From Clostridiales bacterium (lineage in GTDB: Bacteria > Bacillota > Clostridia > Saccharofermentanales > Saccharofermentanaceae): 64,000 bases of DNA. This document shows, piece by piece, positions 8,118-17,315 of this stretch. The notes under the pieces were generated by a model, which had not been told where the DNA came from, made no database searches, and saw only the letters and a program-made list of their open reading frames with translations. The DNA is taken from contig JAFWDK010000027.1 in assembly GCA_017513085.1 (NCBI GenBank), positions 62,001 to 126,000 on the forward strand, given 5' to 3'. Made by a program: the position numbers and the translations under genes. Within the stretch, counting starts at the first letter, position 1; each line of letters opens with the position of its first letter.

Positions 8118-9035
8118 TCAGATCGTGGTTACCGGATAAGCTGACCACCCGTCCTCTTCCAATTGCCTGCACGCTTCCGATGCAAGGAGATCCCTGATGG
8201 CCTCCTCGTTCTCAAATATACCGAATACCGCACTTCCCGAGCCACTCATAGCAGTATAGAAAGCTCCGTAAGCTTGCATGAGCGGGAACGCCCGACCGAT
8301 CTCCGGTACCTCTGTCAAAGCCGCCGCCTGCAGATCGTTGGTCCATATCCGGCAGACTTTCTTCACCCGATCGATCGGAGAAACTGTCTCTTCGGGAAAC
8401 AAAAACTCTTCCAGCATCGCATGCTCTTCGTCCGAAAGTACCGTAGCCCGGCCTTCCTCATCGAACCGTCTATAGCAGGCTTGTGTCGACACGCCCTGTT
8501 GCGGCTTCATCAACAGGACCGGCAATTCCTGAAGCGGAAGAGCTTCCTGCATGACCTCCCCGATCCCTGAACACCGGACCGTCCCACCTTTCAGAAAAAA
8601 CGGCACATCCGCCCCGATCTTCACCGCCATAGCAATCAATTCCTCTTCGTCGACTGTTCCCGGGAACAGTTCAAAAAGCGCCCGAAGCACGGCCGCTCCA
8701 TCTGTACTTCCGCCGCCCAGGCCGGCCTGAGCCGGAATATGTTTTTCCAGATCGATACTGATATCGCAATTCTGATCTTCCATTTTCTGCTGAAAAAGCA
8801 CTGCCGCCCGGTACGCAGTGTTCTTAGCAGGGTCCGAATTAAGATACCCGGCGTCCGTTTTGATCTCGACACGGCCGGTTCCTCCTTCTTTCTTCGTCTT
8901 CACGTCCACCGTGACCCGATCGTACAGCGCAAGCGCCTGCATACAGCTGTCAATGAGGTGATATCCGTCTTCTCTTCTTCCCGGAAGATAAAGATACAGA
9001 TTGATTTTGGCCGGAGCCATCTTAACTATGCGCAT
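8118..9035 (-). CDS. ispE: 4-diphosphocytidyl-2-C-methyl-D-erythritol kinase
   Basis: A GHMP kinase of the non-mevalonate isoprenoid pathway. The protein starts MRIVKMAPAKINLYL, has the ATP loop PAQAGLGGGSTDGAA near residue 93 and the C-terminal SGSGSAVFGIF glycine motif. I choose the ATG at 9035 because AGGAGA lies 6 nt upstream; an 18-residue upstream extension is open but unlikely. With 305 residues the length is slightly above the usual 280-300. Downstream of veg, as in Bacillus, but separated from it by a clear terminator, so it needs its own promoter or read-through. Confidence 0.92.
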   Translation of the reverse strand: MRIVKMAPAKINLYLYLPGRREDGYHLIDSCMQALALYDRVTVDVKTKKEGGTGRVEIKTDAGYLNSDPAKNTAYRAAVLFQQKMEDQNCDISIDLEKHIPAQAGLGGGSTDGAAVLRALFELFPGTVDEEELIAMAVKIGADVPFFLKGGTVRCSGIGEVMQEALPLQELPVLLMKPQQGVSTQACYRRFDEEGRATVLSDEEHAMLEEFLFPEETVSPIDRVKKVCRIWTNDLQAAALTEVPEIGRAFPLMQAYGAFYTAMSGSGSAVFGIFENEEAIRDLLASEACRQLEEDGWSAYPVTTI

Positions 9036-9047
9036 ATCGTTCTCCTG

Positions 9048-9102
9048 TAAAAAAACAGCCGCCATGCCGTGCACTGATCTCATGCACAAACATATGCGGC
9101 TG
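9048..9102 (-). terminator. terminator between veg and ispE
   Basis: Outer arms CAGCCGC (9056-9062) and GCGGCTG (9096-9102) with inner GTGCA/TGCAC pairing form a long stem; on the minus strand it is followed by seven T. It ends veg transcription just ahead of the ispE ribosome site. Confidence 0.85.
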
Positions 9103-9125
9103 TCATCGTTTCTAATTTACTAAGA

Positions 9126-9386
9126 TCAGCTTGCCTGTGTCTCCGCGACGGCAGCGATGTGAACCACCTTCGTAAGAACATCGATGTAGCTGTAGGAAAC
9201 CACTTCCTGGGAAGAAGCAACCTTTCTGTTGCACTTCACGGTAAACATATTCGGATAGCAATGATCCAGAATACCTTCGTGAACAATGATTCTCTTGCGG
9301 CCACCGTTAGATGTCAGTCGAACAGTTCTGCCGATATATGCTTCAAGACGCTTCTTGCACTCGTCAACATCTGTTTTCACAATCAC
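9126..9386 (-). CDS. veg: Veg family protein
   Basis: An 86-residue protein of the Veg family (DUF1021), recognised from DVDECKKRLEAYIGRTVRL near the N-terminus and GRKRIIVHEGILDHCYPNMF in the middle, a small SH3-like beta-barrel. In Bacillus subtilis Veg is abundantly made and stimulates biofilm genes through SinR; the role here is inferred from the family. The conserved neighbourhood veg-ispE supports the call. GGAGGTAC lies upstream of the ATG. It is monocistronic by virtue of the terminator that follows. Confidence 0.88.
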   Translation of the reverse strand: MIVKTDVDECKKRLEAYIGRTVRLTSNGGRKRIIVHEGILDHCYPNMFTVKCNRKVASSQEVVSYSYIDVLTKVVHIAAVAETQAS

Positions 9387-9580
9387 TAGCCCGTACCTCC
9401 ATGATCTTGGAATCAGTAAAACCTTCTGTTACAGAATTATATCAAGGCTTTTCGGGCTTGTCAACGAAAAGCACAACTTCTTGTGGTCAAATTATACAAA
9501 GAAGCCAAAATATAGTGTTTTCTTTTTGGAAAATATTCTGATCTTTCGCTTCCCAAATGTAACGAAATTGTCATTTCCGG

Positions 9581-9609
9581 TTGGCATTACGTAAGGGAAA
9601 GCATATAAT
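9581..9609 (+). promoter_or_regulatory. fhs promoter
   Basis: TTGGCA (9581-9586) and TATAAT (9604-9609) are 17 bp apart, close to the vegetative consensus. Transcription would begin near 9616, giving a leader of about 40 nt. Confidence 0.75.
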
Positions 9610-9657
9610 GGAATGCGGATCGTAGAAACAAAAAATTATGTAAGTGAGGGCCGGATC

Positions 9658-11328
9658 ATGTTAAGTGATATTGAAATCGCACGTAATGCCGAGATGCTGC
9701 CAATCGAAAAGATTGCCGAAAAACTGGATATTCCACGTGAAGACCTGGAATTCTATGGAAAGTACAAGGCCAAACTGCCGCTTAAGATCCTGAAAGAAAG
9801 AAAAGACAAGAAGGACGGCAAGCTCGTGCTGGTTACCGCCATGAACCCGACTCCTGCCGGAGAAGGAAAAACGACCGTAAGTATCGGTCTGGCACAGGCT
9901 CTCAACAAATTGGACAAGAATGCGATGCTCGCGCTTCGTGAACCATCGCTCGGACCTGTCTTCGGCATCAAGGGCGGTGCTGCAGGCGGCGGATATTCAC
10001 AAGTCGTCCCGATGGATGATATCAACCTTCACTTCACCGGCGACCTTCACGCGATCACCTCGGCCAACAATCTTTTAGCCGCCATGATCGACAATCACCT
10101 TTACCAGGGTAATGAACTCCGTCTGGATAAAGAGCGTATCCTTTGGAAACGTTGTCTGGACATGAATGACCGCGCTCTCCGAAGCCTGAACCTCGGTGTC
10201 GGCGGCGGCGTTAACGGTGTACCGAGAAACGAAGTTTTCTCGATAACTGCCGCCAGTGAGATCATGGCGATCTTGTGCCTGGCTTCCGATATGGAAGATT
10301 TGAAGAAACGTCTGGCTAATATTGCCATTGCATACGATATGGACGGTAATATCGTCCGTGCCAGCGCACTTCATGCCGAGGGTGCTATGAGTGTGCTTCT
10401 GAAAGATGCGATCTGCCCGAACCTCGTGCAGTCACTCGAACACACACCGGCGCTGATCCATGGCGGTCCTTTTGCCAACATTGCGCACGGATGCAACAGT
10501 GTCATTGCTACCAGAATGGCATTAAAGCTCGCAGATATCGTAGTTACGGAAGCAGGCTTCGGTGCTGATCTTGGCGCAGAGAAATTCCTTGACATCAAGT
10601 GCAGAACCGCCGGTATCTGGCCGAATGCCGTTGTAATCGTAGCTACTGTCCGTTCCTTGAAGTACAATGCCGGCATCCCGAAGGAAGAACTGAATCTTCC
10701 GAATGCCGAGGCTGTAGCGAAGGGCTTCCCGAACCTTGCCAAGCATATTGAGAACATCCTTAGCTTCGGCATTCCTTGCGTAGTTGCCAGCAACCAGTTC
10801 CTTTCCGATACTCCGGAAGAACTCGATACATTGCGTCGCCTCTGCGAAGAAAAGGGTGCCAAGTTTGCGCCTGCCCAGATTTTTGCCAAGGGTGGCGAAG
10901 GCGGCATCGAACTGGCCAATGCCGTTCTTGAAGCCATCGACACGACAAGCGAAGGCCCACACTATATGTATGAATTGGATATGCCGGTCGAAAAGAAGAT
11001 CGAAGCGATCGCCAAGAATATTTATGGCGCCGCTAATGTCGAGATCCTTCCTGAAGCAATGAAGAAGATCGAAGACTTCACAAAAGCCGGTTTTGGAAAA
11101 TGCCCGGTCTGCATCGCCAAGACCCAGTATTCCCTTTCCGATAATCTGAAAGTTCTCGGTCGTCCGGAAGGATTTACACTTACAGTACGTGACATCTGGC
11201 TTTCTGCCGGTGCCGGATTCCTGGTCGCGCTCACCGGTGCGATCGTAACCATGCCGGGTCTTCCGAAACATCCTGCTGCCATGGACATCGACATTGATGC
11301 TGATGGCGTGATCGAAGGGCTGTTCTGA
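9658..11328 (+). CDS. fhs: formate-tetrahydrofolate ligase
   Basis: A 556-residue enzyme that joins formate to tetrahydrofolate with ATP, feeding the one-carbon pool (purines, Wood-Ljungdahl methyl branch, or the reverse). Seen: the P-loop [20 protein letters not shown] near residue 67, [21 protein letters not shown] near 98, and [19 protein letters not shown] near 128. The frame opens 15 codons earlier, but the ATG at 9658 gives the usual family length. The strong promoter upstream fits an abundant protein. It is followed within 6 nt by a gene for a membrane-anchored protein, so the two may be cotranscribed. Confidence 0.95.
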   Translation: MLSDIEIARNAEMLPIEKIAEKLDIPREDLEFYGKYKAKLPLKILKERKDKKDGKLVLVTAMNPTPAGEGKTTVSIGLAQALNKLDKNAMLALREPSLGPVFGIKGGAAGGGYSQVVPMDDINLHFTGDLHAITSANNLLAAMIDNHLYQGNELRLDKERILWKRCLDMNDRALRSLNLGVGGGVNGVPRNEVFSITAASEIMAILCLASDMEDLKKRLANIAIAYDMDGNIVRASALHAEGAMSVLLKDAICPNLVQSLEHTPALIHGGPFANIAHGCNSVIATRMALKLADIVVTEAGFGADLGAEKFLDIKCRTAGIWPNAVVIVATVRSLKYNAGIPKEELNLPNAEAVAKGFPNLAKHIENILSFGIPCVVASNQFLSDTPEELDTLRRLCEEKGAKFAPAQIFAKGGEGGIELANAVLEAIDTTSEGPHYMYELDMPVEKKIEAIAKNIYGAANVEILPEAMKKIEDFTKAGFGKCPVCIAKTQYSLSDNLKVLGRPEGFTLTVRDIWLSAGAGFLVALTGAIVTMPGLPKHPAAMDIDIDADGVIEGLF

Positions 11329-11334
11329 TACTTT

Positions 11335-12642
11335 ATGAAGAATCCGAAGAGCAATTATATCATCGATGCTGTCCGCATCCGCAGAAAGCGCCGCATCATC
11401 CGTGGCGTAGTTGCCTGTGCGGCAGTTATTCTTGTAAGTTTTGTCATATTCTTCATATACATACTCAATCTTAAAGAAGATATCGATGAGAGTTTTGACG
11501 ATGAGCCGGTCGTGACACCGTCCGCTTATTCATTTGCGTCCACGGAAGAGACTGACACATCCGACTCTTCCGGCAGTGATACATCATCCGGGACCGTTCC
11601 TTCGGATGATCCGACCACCGAAGCGCAGACCTCCGCTTCCGACGAGAATGAATCGCAGATGTCTTCCGGAGAGGATACGATGGAAGATTCCACATCCGAT
11701 ACACTTGCTCCGGATGACACCAACGAAACGACCGAAACTACGCCTAATCTCCAACCCGACGAGACTATGCATCACGAACCGGTGCTTTTTCCGCAGAAGT
11801 ATCCGCTTCAGACAGTGACGCATGCCGAGCGTGATCAGGCTTACGCGTCTTTGAAACAGTCCGTGAAGAAATATATCGCTGACCACGACACTGCGCGTAT
11901 CGGTTTTCATTACATCAATCTCAGCACCAGTGAGTCTTTCGGTTATAACGACGTGGCGCCTTTTGTCGTCGGATCGTGCATCCATGTTCCTTTTGCCAAG
12001 ATGCTTTGCGACGATATAAAAGACCGTCGTGCCACCATCGACCGTCTTTTTACCTATTCGAAACAAGAATCCGATTCCGAGATCCTTTCCAAGGTCGCAG
12101 CTTCACCTGAGGGCAAGCAGTTCTATGCTTACCAGTTGCTGGATTATTCTTTGAAATATGGTGACGGCGTGGCTATGAATATGCTCATCGAGTCTATGGG
12201 AGGAATGGAAGGAGTCCTCTCCCGTTTGAAAACCGAAACAAAAGGTGTCGACTTCTCTGCGCTTCAGCGCTACGAGGACTATAAAAAAATCCCGCAGGCC
12301 GGTGCGCACCGTTCTTCCGCATACGATCTGGCCAACTATGCGGAAGCGCTATACTGGAGCTACATCTCCTATCCGGAGTCCTATCAGCCTATTATCGATT
12401 CAATGGCCGGTTGCGATTCCAACTGGGGCGTCGGTAAGCAGTTCCCTTCCGGCACCACGATATTACATCGTACAGGAAGCAATACCACTTTCCATAGCGA
12501 GTGCGATGTAGCCATCATTCTTTCTACGGAACCGGTAGTCGTCAGTGTGACCGTAGAGGCTGAAACGCCGGAAGAATGCAAGGAGATCCAGTCAGCATTG
12601 GGCGCTCTTGTATACAATTTTTTAAGTTACTGTCACACATAG
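11335..12642 (+). CDS. membrane-anchored beta-lactamase-fold protein with degenerate active site
   Basis: A 435-residue protein: basic N-terminus, one membrane segment at residues about 24-44, a Ser/Thr/Asp/Glu-rich extracellular linker (60-145), then a domain with the class A beta-lactamase/DD-peptidase order. The three catalytic motifs are altered: SxxK reads S214-C-I-H217, SDN reads G276-D-G278, and KTG reads R379-T-G381. Only the serine is kept, so ordinary beta-lactam hydrolysis is unlikely. It begins 6 nt after fhs without a strong ribosome site (GAAGGG is far upstream). It may be a cell-wall binding or sensor protein; function not established. Confidence 0.7.
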   Translation: MKNPKSNYIIDAVRIRRKRRIIRGVVACAAVILVSFVIFFIYILNLKEDIDESFDDEPVVTPSAYSFASTEETDTSDSSGSDTSSGTVPSDDPTTEAQTSASDENESQMSSGEDTMEDSTSDTLAPDDTNETTETTPNLQPDETMHHEPVLFPQKYPLQTVTHAERDQAYASLKQSVKKYIADHDTARIGFHYINLSTSESFGYNDVAPFVVGSCIHVPFAKMLCDDIKDRRATIDRLFTYSKQESDSEILSKVAASPEGKQFYAYQLLDYSLKYGDGVAMNMLIESMGGMEGVLSRLKTETKGVDFSALQRYEDYKKIPQAGAHRSSAYDLANYAEALYWSYISYPESYQPIIDSMAGCDSNWGVGKQFPSGTTILHRTGSNTTFHSECDVAIILSTEPVVVSVTVEAETPEECKEIQSALGALVYNFLSYCHT

Positions 12643-12659
12643 CAGTTTTATGATATAAT
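12630..12659 (+). promoter_or_regulatory. SRP RNA promoter
   Basis: CTGTCA (12630-12635) and TATAAT (12654-12659) are 18 bp apart and overlap the end of the preceding gene. Start of transcription would be near 12666, just before the folded RNA. Confidence 0.6.
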
Positions 12660-12665
12660 TCATTC

Positions 12666-12822
12666 GTATTTTCGTCCCGGGTGGTCTACAGTTGGCGGTG
12701 GGTCTTGTGCGATGCGAGCCTGTGAACCCTGTCAGGTCCGGAAGGAAGCAGCAGTAAGCGGTCACTTGCATGTGCCGCAAGGGTGCTTGCCCCAACTGTA
12801 GTCCAGCCGAGACGAATTTTTT
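12666..12822 (+). ncRNA. ffs: signal recognition particle RNA, small bacterial type
   Basis: The universal SRP hairpin sequence CAGGTCCGGAAGGAAGCAGC lies in the middle (12739-12758). Flanking arms CTACAGTTGG and CCAACTGTAG form the long helix, extended by TTCGTC/GACGAA, and a T-run at 12817-12822 ends it. This RNA binds Ffh to direct membrane-protein translation. The length suggests the Alu-less 4.5S-like form rather than the 270-nt Bacillus form. Position before dnaX is common in Firmicutes. Confidence 0.93.
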
Positions 12823-12855
12823 ATAACCGCACGCGAGCAATCAAGGAGGAACGCC

Positions 12856-15246
12856 ATGGAACACGTCGCACTTTACAGACTCTTCCGACCCATGAATTTC
12901 GACGAGATCGTCGAACAGGAACATGCGGTAGCGGCGCTCCGTCAGTCCGTGATCTCCGGGAAGATCGGTCATGCTTACCTTTTCTGTGGAACAAGAGGAA
13001 CCGGTAAGACTTCCATTGCCAAAGTTTTTTCCCGTGCCATTAACTGCCAGCATCCTGTAAACGGAAATCCCTGTAATACTTGCGACATCTGCAAAGGTGT
13101 CATTGACGGCTCTCTACTCGATGTCATCGAAATGGACGCTGCCAGCAACAACAGTGTCGACAATATCCGCCGGATCTGTGATGAAGTTATGTTCATGCCT
13201 GCCAAGGCCAAGTACAAAGTGTACATCATCGACGAGGTCCACATGCTGTCGACAGGCGCTTTTAACGCATTGTTGAAAACCTTGGAAGAACCGCCGGCGC
13301 ATGCTGTTTTTCTTCTGGCTACTACGGAGCCTCACAGAATTCCTGCGACGATCCTTTCCAGATGTCAGCGCTATGATTTCCGACGGATCAGCAATGAAAG
13401 CATCGTGAAGCGGCTTTCGCACATTGCCCAGAAACAGGGCATCTCCATTGAGGATGATGCTCTTTCCGCTATCGCCACCATCGGCGACGGAGCCCTTCGT
13501 GATTCGGTTTCTCTGCTGGATCAGGTCAGCACGACCTCTCTTGGCAAGACGATCACCAGGGATGATATATTGAAGATCACCGGCGTTGTCGATGAGACCT
13601 TCCTTTGCAAGTTCGCCACCGCGCTTCTGGACGGACGCGCTGCTGACGTGCTGCCGCTTTGCCGTGAACTCATGATGGACGGCCGTGACCTGATCCGGTT
13701 CAATCTGGATCTGGCACAGTATTTCCGGAATATCCTGGTGACAAAGGTATCCGCCCATCCGGCAGACCTGATCGACTCGACTTCTTCAGCGATTGCCGAT
13801 ATGGCGGCACTGGGCAAGCGCACAGATTCCGGTGTCCTTCTTACCTTCATTTCCAAACTTTCGGAACTGACAGGAGAATTGAAGTGGTCGCCGTCTGTCC
13901 GCACTTCGTTTGAGATCACCATGCTGCGTCTTGCTGCGCGGGGAAATAAGATCGAACCGGCCGCCATACCACCGGTGGCCCGTGAAGTTAAGGTGGCTTC
14001 TGCCGCTGCGCCAACACCGCCGGCTGCACCTTCTATAGCGGCCGCGCCTTCTGCGCCCGCCACTCCACCTGCACCATCTGCAGCAACTCCCGCACCTGCA
14101 CCGGTTGCGGTTCCGTCACCCGTGACACCGCCTCCGGCTATTGCCCAGGCTCCGGAAACTCCTGTGCCGGTGGTCAAAGAAGCTCCGAAATCTCCTTTCG
14201 CCGACAAGCCTGTCCCGGCCATCGCGAAGGAACCTTCTTCTGAACAAGCACCGGTCGCGGCTAAAGACCCTGATAAGTTGGAAAAGACGGAACCGTCTAT
14301 ACCACCTATTGCACAAGCGCCTGTCGTTTCTGCTCTTTCCGAGAAGAAAGAAGAGCGTCCTGTTCCGGCTATTGCCAAGATGCCGGAAGAAAAGAAGGAC
14401 ACTGCGCCTTCCGTCCCGGCGCTCGAGAGTATTCCGGTTCCACCACCGGTAAGTGAAGAACCGGTCCCGCCGCCGGAAACGGAATCCCCTGTTCCGCCGC
14501 CGTCGCTGGAAGATCTTGTTCCACCACCGGTTTCCGATGAAGAAATGATGATGCCGCCTCCGCCGATGGACGAGGATTTTCTGCCTCCACCGCCGGTAGT
14601 AGACGAGAAAGAGACGCAAGAAGCAGCACCTTCCGCAGCGGAACTGGCTGCCACAGCGCCTTCCTCACCTAACCTTCACAAGGCATTCGCGGCTACCCAT
14701 GTCACCGAAGGACAACCGACCCAGCTGGCGAAGCAGACCAGAAAACCGGATGTCCGCGAACCTCATATTCCGAGAGACATCGTCATGCCGGACGGTATGG
14801 ACGCACCTGCCACGGAACCGGCATCGAGAGTCAGCTCCAATTTGCAGACGGTCATGCATGGGCAGAGCGGAAATCCCTGCGAACAGGCAAGAAAAGAATT
14901 CTCGGATTATCTGATGAAGAATCACACATTCGAATATATGCTTCTGTCCGATTGCAAACTGGTCTGGAAATCCCAGACAGTCTATTGCATTCTGCCGGAT
15001 TCGCAAGAGAACGATCTGGAATTCATTCGAAACAATACTGTGATCGATACCAATCTTCTCCGGATCTGTCAGCACTATGAACCTTCGTTGATCCACGTAC
15101 AGATCACGACGGAGAAGCATTACGATGCGAAGACCGACGACGAGACCGTCCAAAAAGCCGCACCGGATCGGCCGGAATGGGTGGAAAGAGTGAAAAATGC
15201 GGCTGAAAAAGGAAATGTAACTGTCACTACGATAGAAAATATGTAA
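12856..15246 (+). CDS. dnaX: DNA polymerase III subunit gamma/tau with long Pro-rich linker
   Basis: The clamp-loader ATPase, 796 residues. AAA+ part: Walker A GTRGTGKTS at 45-53, zinc cysteines C64, C73, C76, C79, Walker B region IIDEVHM at 124-130, arginine-finger SRC at 168-170. Residues about 367-665 are an extremely Pro/Ala/Glu-rich, low-complexity linker (runs such as PPPPMDEDFLPPPPV), followed by a C-terminal globular part of about 130 residues that probably serves as the tau-type polymerase-binding domain. The protein is longer than most Firmicute homologues because of the linker. GGAGG lies 8 nt before the ATG. I see no convincing slippery site for a gamma form. Followed by ybaB and recR. 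Confidence 0.95.
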   Translation: MEHVALYRLFRPMNFDEIVEQEHAVAALRQSVISGKIGHAYLFCGTRGTGKTSIAKVFSRAINCQHPVNGNPCNTCDICKGVIDGSLLDVIEMDAASNNSVDNIRRICDEVMFMPAKAKYKVYIIDEVHMLSTGAFNALLKTLEEPPAHAVFLLATTEPHRIPATILSRCQRYDFRRISNESIVKRLSHIAQKQGISIEDDALSAIATIGDGALRDSVSLLDQVSTTSLGKTITRDDILKITGVVDETFLCKFATALLDGRAADVLPLCRELMMDGRDLIRFNLDLAQYFRNILVTKVSAHPADLIDSTSSAIADMAALGKRTDSGVLLTFISKLSELTGELKWSPSVRTSFEITMLRLAARGNKIEPAAIPPVAREVKVASAAAPTPPAAPSIAAAPSAPATPPAPSAATPAPAPVAVPSPVTPPPAIAQAPETPVPVVKEAPKSPFADKPVPAIAKEPSSEQAPVAAKDPDKLEKTEPSIPPIAQAPVVSALSEKKEERPVPAIAKMPEEKKDTAPSVPALESIPVPPPVSEEPVPPPETESPVPPPSLEDLVPPPVSDEEMMMPPPPMDEDFLPPPPVVDEKETQEAAPSAAELAATAPSSPNLHKAFAATHVTEGQPTQLAKQTRKPDVREPHIPRDIVMPDGMDAPATEPASRVSSNLQTVMHGQSGNPCEQARKEFSDYLMKNHTFEYMLLSDCKLVWKSQTVYCILPDSQENDLEFIRNNTVIDTNLLRICQHYEPSLIHVQITTEKHYDAKTDDETVQKAAPDRPEWVERVKNAAEKGNVTVTTIENM

Positions 15247-15280
15247 TACTTAATGTTGAATCATTAAAGGAGGACGTAAA

Positions 15281-15625
15281 ATGGTTAAAGGTTTTAGAGG
15301 CGGATTCCCCGGAATGGGCGGTGGCAATATGGGTGCCATCATGCAGCAAGCACAGAAGATGCAGCGCGATATCGAGCAGGCCAAGGCAGAGATCGATGCC
15401 CTGGAAGTTGATGCAACAGCCGGTGGCGGAGTCGTAAAGATCGTGATCTCCGGAACACACGAGATCAAATCCTTGGAGATCGACCCTTCAGCAGTAGATC
15501 CGGAAGACGTTGAAATGCTTCAGGATCTGATCATTGCCGCATATAACGAAGCATGCCGTAAACTTGCCGAGATCTCTTCCGAGAAGATGGCTAAGGCAAC
15601 CGGCGGCGCCAAGCTTCCTTTCTAA
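15281..15625 (+). CDS. ybaB: YbaB/EbfC family nucleoid-associated protein
   Basis: A 114-residue DNA-binding protein that forms dimers on the nucleoid. The Gly/Met-rich N-terminus (FPGMGGGNMGAIMQQAQKMQ) and the core ATAGGGVVKIVISGTHEIKS are typical. AAGGAGGA lies 6 nt before the ATG. The order dnaX-ybaB-recR is one of the most conserved in bacteria and supports a link to replication and repair. Confidence 0.94.
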   Translation: MVKGFRGGFPGMGGGNMGAIMQQAQKMQRDIEQAKAEIDALEVDATAGGGVVKIVISGTHEIKSLEIDPSAVDPEDVEMLQDLIIAAYNEACRKLAEISSEKMAKATGGAKLPF

Positions 15626-15646
15626 GAAAGTGAAGGGTATCCGGAT

Positions 15647-16249
15647 ATGTCCAGGTTTTCACCAAGTGTGGCAAAACTGATCTCAGAACTCGCGAAATTG
15701 CCGGGCATTGGGCACACATCTGCCCAACGCCTGGCTTTTCATATCCTTTCCATGCCGGAAGAAGAGGTCAGATCACTTTCCGAATCTATCATGGATGCCC
15801 GAACTTCCACTAAGCTTTGTTCGGTATGTCAGAACTTCACGGACACTGATCCGTGTCCGATCTGTTCCGACCCGAAGCGCGACCATTCCACGATCTGTGT
15901 CGTGGAGAATCCGCGTGAAGTCGCCACCATGGAGCGTATGCGCGACTATACCGGTCTGTATCACGTCTTGCACGGGGTATACTCTCCGCTGAATAATGTA
16001 AGTCTTGATGAGATCAAGATCCGCGAGCTCATCTCGCGGCTTCGCGAACACCCGGAAACCAAAGAGGTCATTCTGGCCACCAATCAGACTCCGGAAGGCG
16101 AAGCCACAGCTCTTTATATCTCCCGTCTGGTCAAGCCTGCGGGCATAAAAGTGACCCGAATCGCATCGGGCCTTCCTATGGGTTCCAATTTGGAATATGC
16201 AGACGATGTCACTCTTTCCAAGGCCATCGCCGCACGTCATGAATTCTGA
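15647..16249 (+). CDS. recR: recombination protein RecR
   Basis: A 200-residue RecFOR pathway protein that helps load RecA at gaps. Helix-hairpin-helix near the N-terminus (LAKLPGIGHTSAQRLAFHIL), a C4 zinc finger CSVCQNFTDTDPCPIC at about 57-72, and the Toprim domain starting STICVVENPREVATME. Length is exactly the family norm. It starts 21 nt after ybaB and is the last plus-strand gene of this operon; the next genes converge. Confidence 0.95.
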   Translation: MSRFSPSVAKLISELAKLPGIGHTSAQRLAFHILSMPEEEVRSLSESIMDARTSTKLCSVCQNFTDTDPCPICSDPKRDHSTICVVENPREVATMERMRDYTGLYHVLHGVYSPLNNVSLDEIKIRELISRLREHPETKEVILATNQTPEGEATALYISRLVKPAGIKVTRIASGLPMGSNLEYADDVTLSKAIAARHEF

Positions 16250-16270
16250 TCATTCAATCTGATAAATGCT

Positions 16271-16564
16271 TTATTTCTCTTGCGGCTCGAAGACAGTCTC
16301 ACCCGGCATGACCATGCCCAGAGATTCTCTGGCCACCTCTTCAATATAGTCATCTGAACCGACCTTCAAGCTCATCTCCACGGCTTCCTGATACTCGGCA
16401 CTGGCTTGCGCCGCCATGGCCTGCAACTCTTTCGCACGGTTCTCGACACGAGCACGCATTTCCCGCTCACGGTTCAGACGCACTACGACCAGTGCCACCA
16501 GAACGACGACAAATACAAATACGATCACTCGAGTTATGGAAGATTTTGCCCGCTTGTGTCTCAT
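16271..16564 (-). CDS. divIC: septum formation initiator, DivIC/FtsB-like
   Basis: A 97-residue bitopic membrane protein: basic cytoplasmic start (RHKRAKSS), one membrane segment at about 11-28, a short coiled coil (RLNREREMRARVENRAKELQ) and the conserved end YIEEVARESLGMVMPGE. DivIC/FtsB links FtsL and the wall-synthesis enzymes at the division site. The location immediately downstream of rqcP matches the yabO...divIC order of Bacillus. Family call is good; FtsB/DivIC and FtsL-like proteins are hard to separate by sequence. Confidence 0.85.
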   Translation of the reverse strand: MRHKRAKSSITRVIVFVFVVVLVALVVVRLNREREMRARVENRAKELQAMAAQASAEYQEAVEMSLKVGSDDYIEEVARESLGMVMPGETVFEPQEK

Positions 16565-16659
16565 AACTACCCTTTCTTATCAGATCTGCTACTATTAGTT
16601 ATCTCATAAAAAAGCACTTTTGTATGGTCTTCCCGGGCAAATGTAATGCAACTGTAAGA

Positions 16660-16917
16660 TTATTCCACTTCTTTGCCGACAAGCAATTCATACATCTCTT
16701 CGGCTTCTTCCTTACGCACGGTTTCCTGGACTTTCAGGATGCGGAAAGTCGTGACACCATTACCGAAACGGATCGAGACCTCGTCTCCGACTTTCACCTC
16801 GGCTCCGGGCTTAACGACCTTTCCATTGATCTCCACTCTTCCCGCCGAACACACCTCATTGGCTACGGTTCTTCTCTTTACCACACGGGAAACTTTTAAA
16901 AACTTATCGATACGCAT
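16660..16917 (-). CDS. rqcP: RqcP/YabO S4-domain RNA-binding protein
   Basis: An 85-residue S4 domain starting MRIDKFLKVSRVVKRRTVAN, with GRVEINGKVVKPGAEVKVGD and the end RKEEAEEMYELL, matching Bacillus RqcP (YabO). RqcP acts with RqcH on stalled 50S subunits during alanine tailing of nascent chains. The neighbouring divIC-like gene strengthens the assignment over the heat-shock Hsp15 branch. No rqcH is in the window. Confidence 0.88.
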   Translation of the reverse strand: MRIDKFLKVSRVVKRRTVANEVCSAGRVEINGKVVKPGAEVKVGDEVSIRFGNGVTTFRILKVQETVRKEEAEEMYELLVGKEVE

Positions 16918-16953
16918 AGGCTCTCCTTCTCCGCTTCCGCCCGTCCTTATGGA

Positions 16954-17211
16954 TCACAGAAGGCGGATCATGAAACGGTCAAAAGGAACTTTATCTGAAA
17001 ACTGATCATCGAAAAACGTAGTCTGGTGAAACTGCGCAAACTCTCTGGTATTCTTGGATAACCAAAGCGGAAAAGGAACGTTCATCTCTCGGCAGAGCAT
17101 GACCAAAGCCTCGTCGAGTTCTTTTACAAAAGAAGCCTTGGGATTTTCGTGATTCACGACATGGATGGCCAAAACCACGTTGGACTTAAATGTTTTCCCT
17201 TCTAGATGCAT
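16954..17211 (-). CDS. small conserved-looking protein, function unknown
   Basis: An 85-residue acidic-to-neutral protein starting MHLEGKTFKSNVVLAIHVVN, with a middle VKELDEALVMLCREMNVPFP and a near-terminal LWLSKNTREFAQFHQTTF. No membrane segment or known motif is seen. AGGAAA lies 5-6 nt before the ATG. It is upstream of rqcP in the same direction with a 36-nt gap, so they are likely cotranscribed. The compact size and aromatic C-terminal half suggest a small folded regulator or binding protein; no function is claimed. Confidence 0.65.
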   Translation of the reverse strand: MHLEGKTFKSNVVLAIHVVNHENPKASFVKELDEALVMLCREMNVPFPLWLSKNTREFAQFHQTTFFDDQFSDKVPFDRFMIRLL

Positions 17212-17315
17212 GACATTTCCTGACTTTCGTTGTTCTTGTGCCTACATTATACTATTTCCTTGCGAAACGTGGTATTCTGTTCTTAGAGTGGGGTTTTGTC
17301 GGGAAGGAGCCGAAA

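Noticed and set aside
13521..14654. Gly/Ser-rich minus-strand open frame opposite dnaX
   Set aside because: Result of the Pro/Ala-rich dnaX linker read in reverse; amino acid composition is an artefact of the codon bias.
12856..15246. Programmed frameshift producing a short gamma form of DnaX
   Set aside because: I found no convincing A6-A9 slippery run or A AAA AAG heptamer at the end of the AAA+ part.
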